A stretch of 64,000 nucleotides of DNA from Aquipuribacter hungaricus (GTDB taxonomy: Bacteria > Actinomycetota > Actinomycetes > Actinomycetales > JBBAYJ01), in the NCBI RefSeq assembly GCF_042663885.1, contig NZ_JBHSXV010000002.1; one strand, given 5' to 3'. Each line of letters opens with the position of its first letter. The first letter of the stretch is position 1. The translations under genes and the position numbers were made by a program. Below are positions 17,026-26,151 of this stretch, piece after piece. A model generated the notes under the pieces. The model made no database searches and was not told the DNA's origin. It saw only the letters and a program-made list of their open reading frames with translations.

Positions 17026-18935
17026 GGCGCGAGCTCCTGGACCGGCTCTATCGGGGTGACCGGCGCGACGGTGGCTGCGGCTGCGGCTGCGGTGCGGGCC
17101 TGGTGCAGGAGGTGGGTGGCTTGGGGGTCGTGGGCGGCGATGGAGGCCTTGACGGCGGTGGCGTGGGGGCCGGTCATCCAGGGCCGGGTGCGGACGAGGG
17201 TGGGGCGGGCGCCGCTGGCGAAGACGACGGCGCGTCCCTTGGGCAGGGCGGCGAGGTCGGCGACGTCGAGGATGCGGTCGCGGTGCAGCTGGTGGGTGAC
17301 GCCGCGGCCGCCGCGGCCTGTGCTGACGCTGGAGGTGGGGCGGTCGTGGTCGCCGATCATGCGGGACAGGTCCTCGAGGAACGCGGCCTCGTTGACGCCG
17401 CCGCCGTAGACCATGACGTTGGCGGCGCTGAGCAGTTTCTTCATCCCGGACTCTCCCCAGACCGCGGCACCTTGGGACCAGGACTGCAGGATGGTCATCA
17501 GGACGATGCCGCGGGAGCCGTAGTGGCTGTAGAGGTCGGGCAGGTCCCGCCACCGGCACACGTTGGCGGCCTCGTCGAGGACTGCGAGCAGCGGTGTCGC
17601 GAGGCGCCCGCCGGGTGAGTGGACGGCGAGGTCCTCGGCGGCCTCGATGACGGCCACGGTGAGCGCGGTGACCAGCGGGCCGGCGGTGCCGCGGCCTTCC
17701 TTGGACAGCAGGTACAGGGTGCCGTGGTCGCGCACCAGGGCTGCGGGGTCCAGGTGGGGGCGGGGGTCGCTGGCGCGGTGCCCGCCCTGCGGGGTGACCC
17801 AGCGGGCGACCTGCCGGTTGGTGAGGCAGGAGGCCATCTGCTGGGCGGTGCCGTAGATCCCGCCGCGCTGCTTGTCCGGTGCGGCGACGACGCCGGCGAC
17901 GTTGCGGGCGCTGAGGGGGAAGCCGTGGGCGTGGAGGATGTCCACGGCGCGGTCCTCGGTGGGGCGGGTGAGCCAGGTGTAGACGTCGGTGATGGGGCGG
18001 GAGTCCAGGGCCGCGGCCAGGAGCAGGCCGGCGAGCAGGTCTTGTCCGGCGGGGTCGAAGTAGGCGTCGGCGCGGGCCTCGGGGTCGCGGGAGCCGGCGG
18101 CGAAGTGCTCGGCCAGGCGGGCGGCCTTGACCTCGTCGGTGACGTAGGACAGCGGGTCCCACCACCACGTCGGTTCCTCCAGCGCGATCCCCTGCGGGTC
18201 AAACACCCATACCTCGCTGCCCGGGCGGGGCGCGGCGGCCCGGGCCCACAGGGCCGTCCACCAGCGTCGTCGTGGCGGGGTGCTGGGCTGTGCGCGGACG
18301 TCGCGGGTGGCGTCGACGACGTCGCGCTTGTTGGAGGTGACGACGACCGCGCCGGGCGCCTCGAGGATCGCCGGGACCGCCCGGGACGTCGTCTTCCCGG
18401 TCCGCGGCCCCCAGATGTCCAGGTGCAGGTCCTCCCACGAACCGACGAGGTCCTGGCCACCGGCGACAGTGCGCCCGATCGGGACACCCACCGCCCCTGC
18501 AGTTCCACCTGCTCCCGCTGCTCCCGCGACGCCGAGCCGCTTCGCGGTCCGTGCGGCGCTGGCCCGGGTCAGGGTCCTGATGTCGGCGCCGCGGCCCATG
18601 AACGCCGCGGCCCGGTCCACCCGGGTGCGGCCACGCCCGCCGCGCACCAGCGCAGCCAGGACGAGCAGGACGAGCACCGCCACCACGGCGCCGACGACGG
18701 CCAGGAGCATGGTGCCGCTGGCCGGCCACGGCAGGTCGCCGCCGGCGACGAGGAACACCACGGCGAACGGGTCGTCCGGGACCTGGACGCCCGTGGCGTC
18801 CAGGCGGTGCCCCAGCCGCAAGGCCACGTTCAACGCGGCCACGCCGGCGACGACGCCGCCGATGGCCACGGCCAGCAGGGTGGTCCCGACCGACGCACCG
18901 CCGGGCTGCGGGCGCCGGTTATTAGGGCGGCTCAC
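17022..18935 (-). CDS. Type IV coupling protein (VirD4/TraG-like ATPase)
   Basis: A 637-residue ATPase that docks the relaxase-DNA complex on the transfer channel. Two N-terminal membrane helices are visible (TLLAVAIGGVVAGVAALNVA and GTMLLAVVGAVVAVLVLLVL). A Walker A motif, WGPRTGKTTSR, lies near residue 178 and a Walker B motif in PLLAVLDEAANVCRWRDLPD, followed by the TraG-type sensor stretch VLMTILQSWSQG. I chose GTG at 18935, which overlaps the upstream ATPase stop (GTGA); a longer frame continues upstream only by chance. Its position between the VirB4-like ATPase and the DUF4913 gene is typical of actinobacterial conjugation operons. Confidence 0.92.
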   Translation of the reverse strand: MSRPNNRRPQPGGASVGTTLLAVAIGGVVAGVAALNVALRLGHRLDATGVQVPDDPFAVVFLVAGGDLPWPASGTMLLAVVGAVVAVLVLLVLAALVRGGRGRTRVDRAAAFMGRGADIRTLTRASAARTAKRLGVAGAAGAGGTAGAVGVPIGRTVAGGQDLVGSWEDLHLDIWGPRTGKTTSRAVPAILEAPGAVVVTSNKRDVVDATRDVRAQPSTPPRRRWWTALWARAAAPRPGSEVWVFDPQGIALEEPTWWWDPLSYVTDEVKAARLAEHFAAGSRDPEARADAYFDPAGQDLLAGLLLAAALDSRPITDVYTWLTRPTEDRAVDILHAHGFPLSARNVAGVVAAPDKQRGGIYGTAQQMASCLTNRQVARWVTPQGGHRASDPRPHLDPAALVRDHGTLYLLSKEGRGTAGPLVTALTVAVIEAAEDLAVHSPGGRLATPLLAVLDEAANVCRWRDLPDLYSHYGSRGIVLMTILQSWSQGAAVWGESGMKKLLSAANVMVYGGGVNEAAFLEDLSRMIGDHDRPTSSVSTGRGGRGVTHQLHRDRILDVADLAALPKGRAVVFASGARPTLVRTRPWMTGPHATAVKASIAAHDPQATHLLHQARTAAAAAATVAPVTPIEPVQELAP

Positions 18936-20632
18936 GAGCCCTCCGCACCCGACGCTCCGCCAGGCACTCCCCCGGGCACCTCGCCCGGCACCGTGGCGGG
19001 GACGGGGGGCTCGTCCTGCCACAGGTGGTTGCTGTCCTTGAGGGAGAGCTCTGCTTCGGTGAGCTTGACCTGGACGGGGATTCCGGGGCGTCCGCCGACC
19101 TTGACGATGAACTTGCCTCGACCGGGCGGCGGCTCTTTCTTCGCCCTGCCCCCAGTGCCCCCCGGGGCAGGGGTTCCGTCCCTGGTCTCGGGTTCGGGGT
19201 TCCAGCCTTCTGGGTGCCGCCAGCTCATGAGAAGGTTCTGCTCGGCCTGGGACATCTGGACCGCGGCGTTGAGCAGGGGCATCTCTGCCCCGGACAGCCC
19301 GCCGCAGAACACCAGGCCGGAGCGTTCGACGAAGCCGCGGGCCTTCATGCGGTCTTCCTCGCTCGGCAGGGCGAGGAGGTCGCTCATGGTGTGGGAGACC
19401 ATGATCTGCCCGACGCCCCAGCTGCGGTTCAGCCGGGTGAGGGAATCGACGCGGTCGACCATGCCCTTGCCCGCGCGCAGCGCCCGCCACAGCTCGTCCA
19501 AGACCACGACGTAGTGCCGGCGGGGTTCCAGGCCGGCGTCGGCCAGGACGTTGGCCACGGTGACGGTCCCGAAGCCCGCCGACCAGCACGCCAGCAGGGT
19601 GGCGGCCTGCTGGTCCAGGGACGCCTGCTCCAGGGAGTGCACGTCGTAGACCACGGGGGCGTCGAAGCGCATCGGGTTGGTGGTCGGCCTGGAGAAGACG
19701 TCGCCGAGCTTGCCGCCGTTGATGAGACCGATCAGGGAGGCCTCGAGGTTCTCGGTGATCGCCTGGTAGCGGTGGTCGTCGCCGCGGTCCAGGGCGACGG
19801 CGCGGACCTCCGGGGAGGCGTCCTGGATGACGCGCAGCAGGTCCGCCAGGACGGGCACGCCCGGGTGCCGGTCGTCGAGGATGGTCAGGGCCCGGCTGAG
19901 GATGGTGGTCTCCCGGTCGCTGACCGGTTCCCCGCGCATGATGGTGATCAGCCCGGCCAGGACCTGCAGGCGCTTGCTGTGCGCGTCGGCGAGCAGCGCC
20001 TCGGCCTGCCGGGTGTGCCCGGCGGCCTTGAGCCGGGCAGCGGCGTCGGGGGCCTCGCCGGGGTCCAGGACGTTGAGGTAGCCCCGGCCCGGGCCGAGGG
20101 TGATGACCTGCCCGCCGAGGGCCTCGATGGCCGCGACGTAGTCCGGCTTGAGGTCGCCCAGGACCAGGGGCAGCACCCCGAACCCGGCCAGGCCGATGAG
20201 CATCCGCGTGACCAGGGTCGACTTCCCCAGCCCGGGCAGGCCCAGCACGAACGCGGAGGGGTTGCTGATGTACCCGCCGCGCCGGAACCACGACACCGGG
20301 TCGCAGCACAGCGTGGCACCGGTGTCGATGTGCTGACCCAGCGGGACACCCACCATCGGGGTGCCCGCACCGACCGCGAACGGCCACAGCCCGCACACCT
20401 GCACCGTGGTGCCGCGCCACTGCGCCGGCGCCTGCACGTAGCCGGCGTACCCCCGGCCCCGCCCCGACCAGCCCCGCCCGGAGGGCCGCACCAGACGGCT
20501 CGCGCCCCTGGCCCGAGCTGCCACCCGCTGTGCCGGTACTTGCTGTGCCGGTATCTGCTGTGCCGGTACCTGCTCTGCCTGTACCTGCTGTGCTGCCGTC
20601 GCAGTCCCCGGCATGCCCTTCCTGGTGCTCAT
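18932..20632 (-). CDS. VirB4/TraC-like conjugation ATPase
   Basis: A 566-residue cytoplasmic ATPase that powers the transfer apparatus. The Walker A motif is GLPGLGKST at residues 131-139 and the Walker B region is HYVVVLDELWRAL; the phrase SWGVGQIMVSHTMSDLLAL follows, as in the TraC/VirB4 group. The N-terminus has a short tandem repeat, QVPAQ alternating with QIPAQ (residues 20-38), encoded by 15-base DNA repeats at about 20520-20590, and is Arg-rich after that. It starts with ATG at 20632, 10 bases after the SCO6880-like gene ends, and overlaps the coupling-protein gene at its 3' end. Many family members have a separate N-terminal domain; the SCO6880-like protein upstream may supply it. Confidence 0.9.
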   Translation of the reverse strand: MSTRKGMPGTATAAQQVQAEQVPAQQIPAQQVPAQRVAARARGASRLVRPSGRGWSGRGRGYAGYVQAPAQWRGTTVQVCGLWPFAVGAGTPMVGVPLGQHIDTGATLCCDPVSWFRRGGYISNPSAFVLGLPGLGKSTLVTRMLIGLAGFGVLPLVLGDLKPDYVAAIEALGGQVITLGPGRGYLNVLDPGEAPDAAARLKAAGHTRQAEALLADAHSKRLQVLAGLITIMRGEPVSDRETTILSRALTILDDRHPGVPVLADLLRVIQDASPEVRAVALDRGDDHRYQAITENLEASLIGLINGGKLGDVFSRPTTNPMRFDAPVVYDVHSLEQASLDQQAATLLACWSAGFGTVTVANVLADAGLEPRRHYVVVLDELWRALRAGKGMVDRVDSLTRLNRSWGVGQIMVSHTMSDLLALPSEEDRMKARGFVERSGLVFCGGLSGAEMPLLNAAVQMSQAEQNLLMSWRHPEGWNPEPETRDGTPAPGGTGGRAKKEPPPGRGKFIVKVGGRPGIPVQVKLTEAELSLKDSNHLWQDEPPVPATVPGEVPGGVPGGASGAEGS

Positions 20633-20642
20633 GGCTTCTCCC

Positions 20643-22154
20643 TCACAGGTTGTCCCTGAGCTGGGTGGGGACGCTGATGTGCTTGCTGACGATGACGCCC
20701 AGGGGCAGGGCGGCGGCGAAGGCGCTGTCCTGGCTGCCGTGGACCGGGCGCAGCCGCAGCCGGGCCATGCCGGACAGGCTCGCCACCGCGGCGCGGGCGT
20801 CGGCCTCGTCGCGGGCGTCGAGCACGGTGGCGGTGACCAGCAGCCCGAAGTTGACCAAGCCGGCGCCGCTGGCCTCCTCCCCGGCGGTGGCGCGGGCGGA
20901 GCGGACGGCGAGGGTGTCGCGGGCCGCGGGCCTGGTGGTGGAGGTGGCGCGGAACTCCGCTGCCCGCAGGTCCGCCTCGACCAGCGCGGCGGCGCGGGCG
21001 GAGTCGATCGGCTTGTACAGCAGCGTGACCCGCTTGCGGGCAATGTCGCGGTGCGGTGCCAGCAGGCGGCCGAGGATCCCGGACTGCACGTGGCCGCGGG
21101 GGGCGCCGGTCATCGCCCAGGTGCAGGAGAGCGCCCCGTCGTGGCGGTAGCTCGCCCAGGACGCCTGTGCTGCGGAGGGCCCGACGTCGGTCCACAGCAG
21201 CTCGGGGGTCTCGCCCTGGGCGCGGACGTCGTCGATCAGCGCCGCCGCGGCCGGGTCGTAGGCCACCCGGACCACCTCGCAGAGCCGTTGCGCGCTCAGC
21301 GGGTGCGCGGCACCCGCGCCGGTGACCTGCAGGCCCGCGGTGAGCCCGGGCAGACGGGAGGCGAGCTCACGGCCCATCTCGTCCGGGGTGCGCGGACGCC
21401 CGCCGCTGCGCGCGGAGGCAGTGAATGTCAGGGACACGTACGCCTTGACCATCGAGGAGGCTCCCGGGTAGCTGGCCACGACCTGGCCGAGGACCTCCCG
21501 CGCGAACGCCGGGGCGCCCGCGTGCACGCTGCGGTCCACCTCCCGGCGCAGCCGGGCCCCGGAGTCCGGGGAGGTCTCGATGGTCACCGACACCGCCTCC
21601 AGGCCCGGCTCGTCGCCGAGCCCGGCCAGCCAGTGCCCCCAGTCCGCGACCCACAGGTCGACCTGGTCGGCGTCGACCAGGCCGACCCCGTCCGGCTCGG
21701 TGCCAACCACGACGGAGTACGTCTTCGCCGCCGGGGTGTAGAGCAGCGCAAACCTGCGGCCGTAGGAGTCTGAGTGCTCGCTGAGCCGGGTCGCGGCCAG
21801 CAGGCCGGGCAGCTGGTAGGTCCCCCACGGGGTGCGGCCCAGCGGACCCGAGCGGTACAGGTGCAGCCCACGCGACCGGGTCACCAGCCACCCCGCACGG
21901 GCCCCCGCGCGGGCCAGGACGTTACGGCCGTGCCGGTCCCGGGTCACTAGCAGCAGCAGCACGGCACCCACCACCGCCGCCGCGACCAGCGCCTCGAGCA
22001 GGCCGCCCGTCATCAGCATCACGAGCACCACGAACAGCCCGAGGAACAGCAGGACGGTGCCGCCCGTGCCCAGGCCCACCAGGCCCGCGCTGGTCGGCTG
22101 CCGCCAGTTGCCGTACGTGCGGGCTCCCCTGCCCGTGGTCTCAACGGCTGCCAT
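20643..22154 (-). CDS. SCO6880-family conjugation protein
   Basis: A 503-residue protein with two N-terminal membrane helices (residues about 25-75) and a large soluble domain. The opening TYGNWRQPTSAGLVGLGTGGT and the later LWTDVGPSAAQASWASYRHDG match my memory of the SCO6880 family, which accompanies VirB4-like ATPases in actinobacterial conjugative elements; the layout suggests a PrgI-like membrane part joined to a VirB4 N-terminal-like region. The 3' end is 10 bases before the VirB4-like gene and the 5' end overlaps the TrbL-like gene by 14 bases. The role is inferred: assembly or anchoring of the ATPase at the membrane. Confidence 0.82.
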   Translation of the reverse strand: MAAVETTGRGARTYGNWRQPTSAGLVGLGTGGTVLLFLGLFVVLVMLMTGGLLEALVAAAVVGAVLLLLVTRDRHGRNVLARAGARAGWLVTRSRGLHLYRSGPLGRTPWGTYQLPGLLAATRLSEHSDSYGRRFALLYTPAAKTYSVVVGTEPDGVGLVDADQVDLWVADWGHWLAGLGDEPGLEAVSVTIETSPDSGARLRREVDRSVHAGAPAFAREVLGQVVASYPGASSMVKAYVSLTFTASARSGGRPRTPDEMGRELASRLPGLTAGLQVTGAGAAHPLSAQRLCEVVRVAYDPAAAALIDDVRAQGETPELLWTDVGPSAAQASWASYRHDGALSCTWAMTGAPRGHVQSGILGRLLAPHRDIARKRVTLLYKPIDSARAAALVEADLRAAEFRATSTTRPAARDTLAVRSARATAGEEASGAGLVNFGLLVTATVLDARDEADARAAVASLSGMARLRLRPVHGSQDSAFAAALPLGVIVSKHISVPTQLRDNL

Positions 22155-23835
22155 CAGGTCCGCTCCCCTCTCCCGTCGAGTCGTGCGCCACGTCCCTCGC
22201 AGCGCTCAGCGCCGCCTGACCGGCACGGGCACCCGCCTGCGCCGCCGCCCCCACCGCCAGCCCCACCGCACCCGCGGCCGCACCCGCGGCCGCACCGGCG
22301 GACACGGCGCCGCTGCCTGCTGCCGCGCCACTGACCCCACCGGCAGAGGCCGCCGCCGCGGGTACTCCCCCGCTGGCGGCTGCGGTACTGCCGGCGGCCC
22401 CGGTGCTGCCGGTGCTGGGCGGGCCGGAGGGTCCCCTGCTCCCGCCGGGCCCTCCCCCGCCAGGTCCGGCGCCGGTCGAGGGCCCCCCGGACGACCCGCC
22501 CTGGGACGACCCGGTGGCCGTCGACTCGCTCGAGACCCTCTGCGCGGGCGGTGCTCCCCCGCCCGAACTGCCACCAGAGCCGCTGCCTGCACCGGAGGCG
22601 AGCCGGCCGACCGCGGCGGCGCCGCTGGGCAGTGCGGCCAGCGCCCCTGCGGCGAGGACCGCGCCGCCCCCGCCGGCGGCCATGGCCCCGACCAGCGGTG
22701 TCACGAACCGCATCAGCGCCGGCAGGGCGAACAGCGCGAGGACGAGGAGCATCAGCCCGGTGAGGACCGCGAGCACGCCGGAGCCGTCGTCGCGGAACAG
22801 GTCGGTGCCTGTCAGCTGAAACGCCGTCGCGTAGACGATGGCCGCCGCCGGCTTGTAGAGGATGAACGCGATCAGCCAGCCGACGCACTTGCGGAACCAG
22901 GAGCGTCCCAGCTCGGTATTGGTCGCCGACGCAGCCAGAGGCAGGACTCCGGTGAGGATGACGAGCATCGCGCCCCGGGCGACCATGAGGACGATCTGGA
23001 ACAGCGACGCCAGCAGCGCCACCAGGCCCAGGATGATGATCAGCAGCGGCCCCAGCCCGCCCGCCGCAGGGTTCGTGGTCAGCGCCAGCAGCGTGAGCAG
23101 GCTCTGACCGAAGCACCCCCCGTCCCCGGTCACATCGCAGTCCAGGGAGTTGTTCAGGACCCAGACCGCGAAGGAGTCCGCGGCCGTCACCAGCAGCCCC
23201 ACGACGGTCACCCCGGCCCCGGACACCACGATCAGGGTGAGCAGGCTCCGCACGATCTCCAGCCCGGGCTGGGCCCGCTGCTCCCACGCCATACGGACCC
23301 CGCCCACCACGATCGAGAACGCGGCCGCCGCCGCGACGTACCACCACAGGGATGACTGCAGGAACAGCACCGTCCCGCCCACCCCGGTCGGTCCTGCAGG
23401 CATCAGCGCCGACACGAACCCCGCGGCCCCGCCCACCAGGACCACCGCGGCCAGGACCACACCGATCCGGCCCACCGCCGCGAACCCCTCACCGCGGCGG
23501 AGCCGGGTCGCAACCAGTGCACCCAGGACCACCAGAGACATCCCCGCGACGACGAACCCGATCCACGTCGCATAACCCAAGACCGTGACGATCCCCGCCG
23601 ACCCCGGCGCGGAGCTGCCCGGCGCCACCGACGTCGCCGAACCACCAGAAGCAGTGAGGTTGGGGGTCCCGATGTTGACCCACAACGTCCCCACCGACGC
23701 CACCGTCCGCCCGAAGGCCTCCGTGACCGCCTCCGCCATGTTCTCGATCGCGTCCCCCACCGCTGCGCGCGCTCCGCGCTCGACCTGACACAGCGGATTG
23801 AAGGCAGCAGCGCCTTCGCAGCCCCCCGGCTCCAC
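22141..23835 (-). CDS. TrbL/VirB6-like conjugation channel protein
   Basis: A 564-residue polytopic membrane protein with about eight hydrophobic helices between residues 70 and 400 (for example LLTLIVVSGAGVTVVGLLVT and LLIIILGLVALLASLFQIVL), followed by a Gly/Ser/Ala-rich low-complexity tail of roughly 160 residues. The phrase WVLNNSLDCDVTGDGGCFGQ and the long helical bundle fit the TrbL/VirB6-like component of actinobacterial type IV secretion. The GTG at 23835 begins two bases after the VirB8-like gene. The tail probably lies outside the membrane or is disordered. The family is diverse, so the assignment rests on topology and position. Confidence 0.8.
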   Translation of the reverse strand: MEPGGCEGAAAFNPLCQVERGARAAVGDAIENMAEAVTEAFGRTVASVGTLWVNIGTPNLTASGGSATSVAPGSSAPGSAGIVTVLGYATWIGFVVAGMSLVVLGALVATRLRRGEGFAAVGRIGVVLAAVVLVGGAAGFVSALMPAGPTGVGGTVLFLQSSLWWYVAAAAAFSIVVGGVRMAWEQRAQPGLEIVRSLLTLIVVSGAGVTVVGLLVTAADSFAVWVLNNSLDCDVTGDGGCFGQSLLTLLALTTNPAAGGLGPLLIIILGLVALLASLFQIVLMVARGAMLVILTGVLPLAASATNTELGRSWFRKCVGWLIAFILYKPAAAIVYATAFQLTGTDLFRDDGSGVLAVLTGLMLLVLALFALPALMRFVTPLVGAMAAGGGGAVLAAGALAALPSGAAAVGRLASGAGSGSGGSSGGGAPPAQRVSSESTATGSSQGGSSGGPSTGAGPGGGGPGGSRGPSGPPSTGSTGAAGSTAAASGGVPAAAASAGGVSGAAAGSGAVSAGAAAGAAAGAVGLAVGAAAQAGARAGQAALSAARDVAHDSTGEGSGPDGSR

Positions 23836-23837
23836 GG

Positions 23838-24584
23838 CTACGCGCTCCAGGCCGAGTAGCCAGCCAGGTCGGGTAGGAAGGCCACGTCGACAGGCGCCCT
23901 AGGGTCAGTCACGACGAGCTTCCAGTCCCCGTCCTCCCACACCAGGTCGTAGACCATGGACAGGTTCACTTCCTCGCCGTCAGTGCTTCCGCGTACAGCC
24001 ACGTCGACCGTCGCTGAGTTGCCGTCGTAGGCGAGGAGCCGGAAGCCCTGCACTGCCGCGCGGGTACCTGAGGTATCGCCGTTCCCGGCCGCTGTGACCA
24101 CGTCCTTCCGGGCGGACGTATCCGCGATGAAGTAGTCGAGCCAAGCCTCGACCGTGCTCGGATCGGTGCCTTGGACGACAGCGTTGGCGGCCGCGAACAC
24201 AGCGCCCTCCGGTGACCTCTGATAGCAAGAGCGCACGCCCTCATCGGTGACCTCGCCGGGTCCGAACTCGGGCGATGTCGGGTAGGCGGTGGTCCCCTGG
24301 TACTGCCACTCCGCGGTGGGGGCGGCTGCCAGCGTGCCCTCGAGCGTCTGCCCGTCGAGCCCGCAGACGCTGTCGGCGCCGTCGCTGGACGCCGACGGTT
24401 CAGGGGCGGCGACGTCATCCGACGTCGACGCGACGGTGCTCGGCAGGGCTGTACCGGGCTGGTCGGCGCGGGTCCCGGTGATGGTGAGGACGACGCCGAG
24501 GATGACCAGGACGGCGACGACTCCGGCGGCGGCGATGAAGCCTCCGCGCGTCCAGGGGTTCCGCTCTACCTGCTCCTCGGCCAC
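23838..24584 (-). CDS. VirB8/TcpC-like membrane-anchored conjugation protein
   Basis: A 248-residue protein with one N-terminal helix (FIAAAGVVAVLVILGVVLTI, residues 16-35), a Ser/Ala-rich linker, and a soluble extracytoplasmic domain that ends in VYDLVWEDGDWKLVVTDPR, the beta-strand pattern of an NTF2-like/VirB8 fold. Two cysteines (SVCGLDG and RSCYQRS) could form a disulfide. It lies between the pilin-like and TrbL-like genes, the place where VirB8-type genes occur. The function, a structural part of the transfer channel, is inferred from fold and context. Confidence 0.72.
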   Translation of the reverse strand: MAEEQVERNPWTRGGFIAAAGVVAVLVILGVVLTITGTRADQPGTALPSTVASTSDDVAAPEPSASSDGADSVCGLDGQTLEGTLAAAPTAEWQYQGTTAYPTSPEFGPGEVTDEGVRSCYQRSPEGAVFAAANAVVQGTDPSTVEAWLDYFIADTSARKDVVTAAGNGDTSGTRAAVQGFRLLAYDGNSATVDVAVRGSTDGEEVNLSMVYDLVWEDGDWKLVVTDPRAPVDVAFLPDLAGYSAWSA

Positions 24585-24594
24585 GTGGGTGTCC

Positions 24595-24900
24595 TCAGGA
24601 GGCCGCGATGGTGCTGACCCAGGCGGCGCCGGCGCCGATGACGATCGCGCCGCCCATCGGCCACAGGATCTTGGGCAGTGCGTCCTGGCCTTCGCCGCGG
24701 CGGAAGCTGACGGCGATGAGGATGCCGCCGATGACGATGGCGCCGCCGACGACGACGTAGCCGATCCACTTCAGCCAGCTGATGACGGTGGTGATGCCCT
24801 CGGTGCCCGGGGGCTGGGCGGGCGCGGGGTCGGGGATCAGGGCCGGTGCGAGGAACGCGAGCTCGGTGGCGGTGGCGGTGACGGTCTGCAGGAGTGTCAT
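24595..24900 (-). CDS. Small TrbC/VirB2-like pilin-type membrane protein
   Basis: A 101-residue protein with an N-terminal export-type segment ending in PAPAQPPG, then two hydrophobic helices (WIGYVVVGGAIVIGGILIAV and WPMGGAIVIGAGAAWVSTIA) separated by a short charged loop (RRGEGQDALPK). This is the layout of TrbC/VirB2-type conjugative pilins. The ATG at 24900 is preceded by GAGAGGCACGCC, a weak ribosome binding site. It lies just upstream of the VirB8-like gene in the same operon. Confidence 0.78.
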   Translation of the reverse strand: MTLLQTVTATATELAFLAPALIPDPAPAQPPGTEGITTVISWLKWIGYVVVGGAIVIGGILIAVSFRRGEGQDALPKILWPMGGAIVIGAGAAWVSTIAAS

Positions 24901-24927
24901 GGCGTGCCTCTCGGTCGGGTGGGGCGA

Positions 24928-25617
24928 TCAGACGGCCGTGCGGGACGACGGCACAGAGGACGGCACAGCGGGCTGTGCAGGCGGGTGGTGCAGGAGGGCG
25001 GTGAGGTCGTCGAGCAGGCGACGGACAGGTCGGGGTGCGGTCGCGGGGTCGACGGGTTCCCCCAGGCGCCACGGTTCGACCCACGGCAGGTGCCAGGTGC
25101 GGGCGACGCCGCCGCCCACCACGTGGGCGAGCTCGCGCAGCGGTCTCGGGAGGCGTCCGGGTGCGTCGGCGACGACGACCAGCCCGAGCAGGTCCACGTC
25201 AGGGGCCAGGCCGGCGGCCCACTGCGTGGTGGCCCGCTGGGCGGCGAGGAGACCGTGCGCGCTGGAGCGTGCTACGAGGACCACGGGCGCCGGCCCGGCA
25301 GCTGTAGGCACCTGGGGCCACGCGTGGTCGGCTGCGGCCCACCCGGGTGACAGCGCGGCCAGGGTCGTCTCCCCCGCACCGCCGTGGGCGCCGAGGCACC
25401 ACAGCCCGGCCGGTTGCAGACGGGTCCTCGTCGGCAGCCGGTCGACGTGCTCCGGGGCCGGCACACCGGGCTGCGGCGCAGACGGGCCTGTGGGCCGCAG
25501 CAGGGCCAGCCTCGCGTCCGGGCCGGGGTCCGTAACAAGGTCCCCGGCAGGTTCGGTGACCGCGTTCGGCGTGGGCCGCGACAGCCACGGGTTGACTGTC
25601 CCCTCGGTCACGTCCAC
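24928..25617 (-). CDS. Conjugation-operon protein with degenerate P-loop (DUF6668-like)
   Basis: A protein of about 229 residues with the phrase LWCLGAHGGAGETTLAAL, a MinD-like P-loop in which the usual Lys is Glu, so nucleotide binding is doubtful. Further on, VDLLGLVVVADAPGRLPRPL resembles the ATPase core. This matches my memory of DUF6668 proteins that precede conjugation operons in actinobacteria; the family name is moderately certain. I placed the start at GTG 25617; 25677 is also open. It is the first gene of the leftward transfer operon and is divergent from the HTH gene at 25757. Confidence 0.65.
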   Translation of the reverse strand: MDVTEGTVNPWLSRPTPNAVTEPAGDLVTDPGPDARLALLRPTGPSAPQPGVPAPEHVDRLPTRTRLQPAGLWCLGAHGGAGETTLAALSPGWAAADHAWPQVPTAAGPAPVVLVARSSAHGLLAAQRATTQWAAGLAPDVDLLGLVVVADAPGRLPRPLRELAHVVGGGVARTWHLPWVEPWRLGEPVDPATAPRPVRRLLDDLTALLHHPPAQPAVPSSVPSSRTAV

Positions 25618-25756
25618 AGCAGGCCCCCTGGTTGGTGTACGTAGATCCCCTGCCCGGCACCGTTTCCCCGACACCACGACAGGACCAACACCGTGCGACT
25701 AGACCAACTACACTCGACACCTAGCGAAGGTCCTCGAGAGCGTCTAGGTTGTTACT

Positions 25757-26149
25757 ATGCACCACAGGATGCTGGAACTTCCAGTGACTGACGAACTTGA
25801 CGCACTCTTCGCTGAGTACAAGGACACGTTGAACGTCGGGGACGTGGCCGAGCTCTTGGGGATGACCAAGCAGGGGGTCTACCTCTGGCTCAGGGACGGG
25901 GTCATCCCCGGTTACAAGGTGGGGACCTCGTGGTTCATCCTCCGCGAGGAGCTCAAGAAGACCCTCAGGGCCGGCGCGAACACCCGGCGCCCCACCACGA
26001 GCACAAGCACGAGCACGAGCACCAAGGGCTCAGAGGGCGACAAGGCGGGCGCCGGGGCCACGGGCAACGCGGACGCGGGTGACACGGACGCGGGCCACGT
26101 GGGTGCAGGCGGCGGGGACGCACGTGGGGACGCAGACACCGGGGGGTAG
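25757..26149 (+). CDS. Helix-turn-helix (excisionase/MerR-like) DNA-binding protein
   Basis: A 130-residue protein. Residues about 20-70 form a winged helix of the excisionase/MerR type (LNVGDVAELLGMTKQGVYLW, then RDGVIPGYKVGTSWFI). The rest is low complexity: a Thr-Ser repeat (TSTSTSTSTKG), then Gly/Asp/Ala repeats. It sits at the divergence point between the two transfer operons, so it may regulate one or both. The lipoprotein gene follows two bases later. Confidence 0.85.
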   Translation: MHHRMLELPVTDELDALFAEYKDTLNVGDVAELLGMTKQGVYLWLRDGVIPGYKVGTSWFILREELKKTLRAGANTRRPTTSTSTSTSTKGSEGDKAGAGATGNADAGDTDAGHVGAGGGDARGDADTGG

Positions 26150-26151
26150 CC

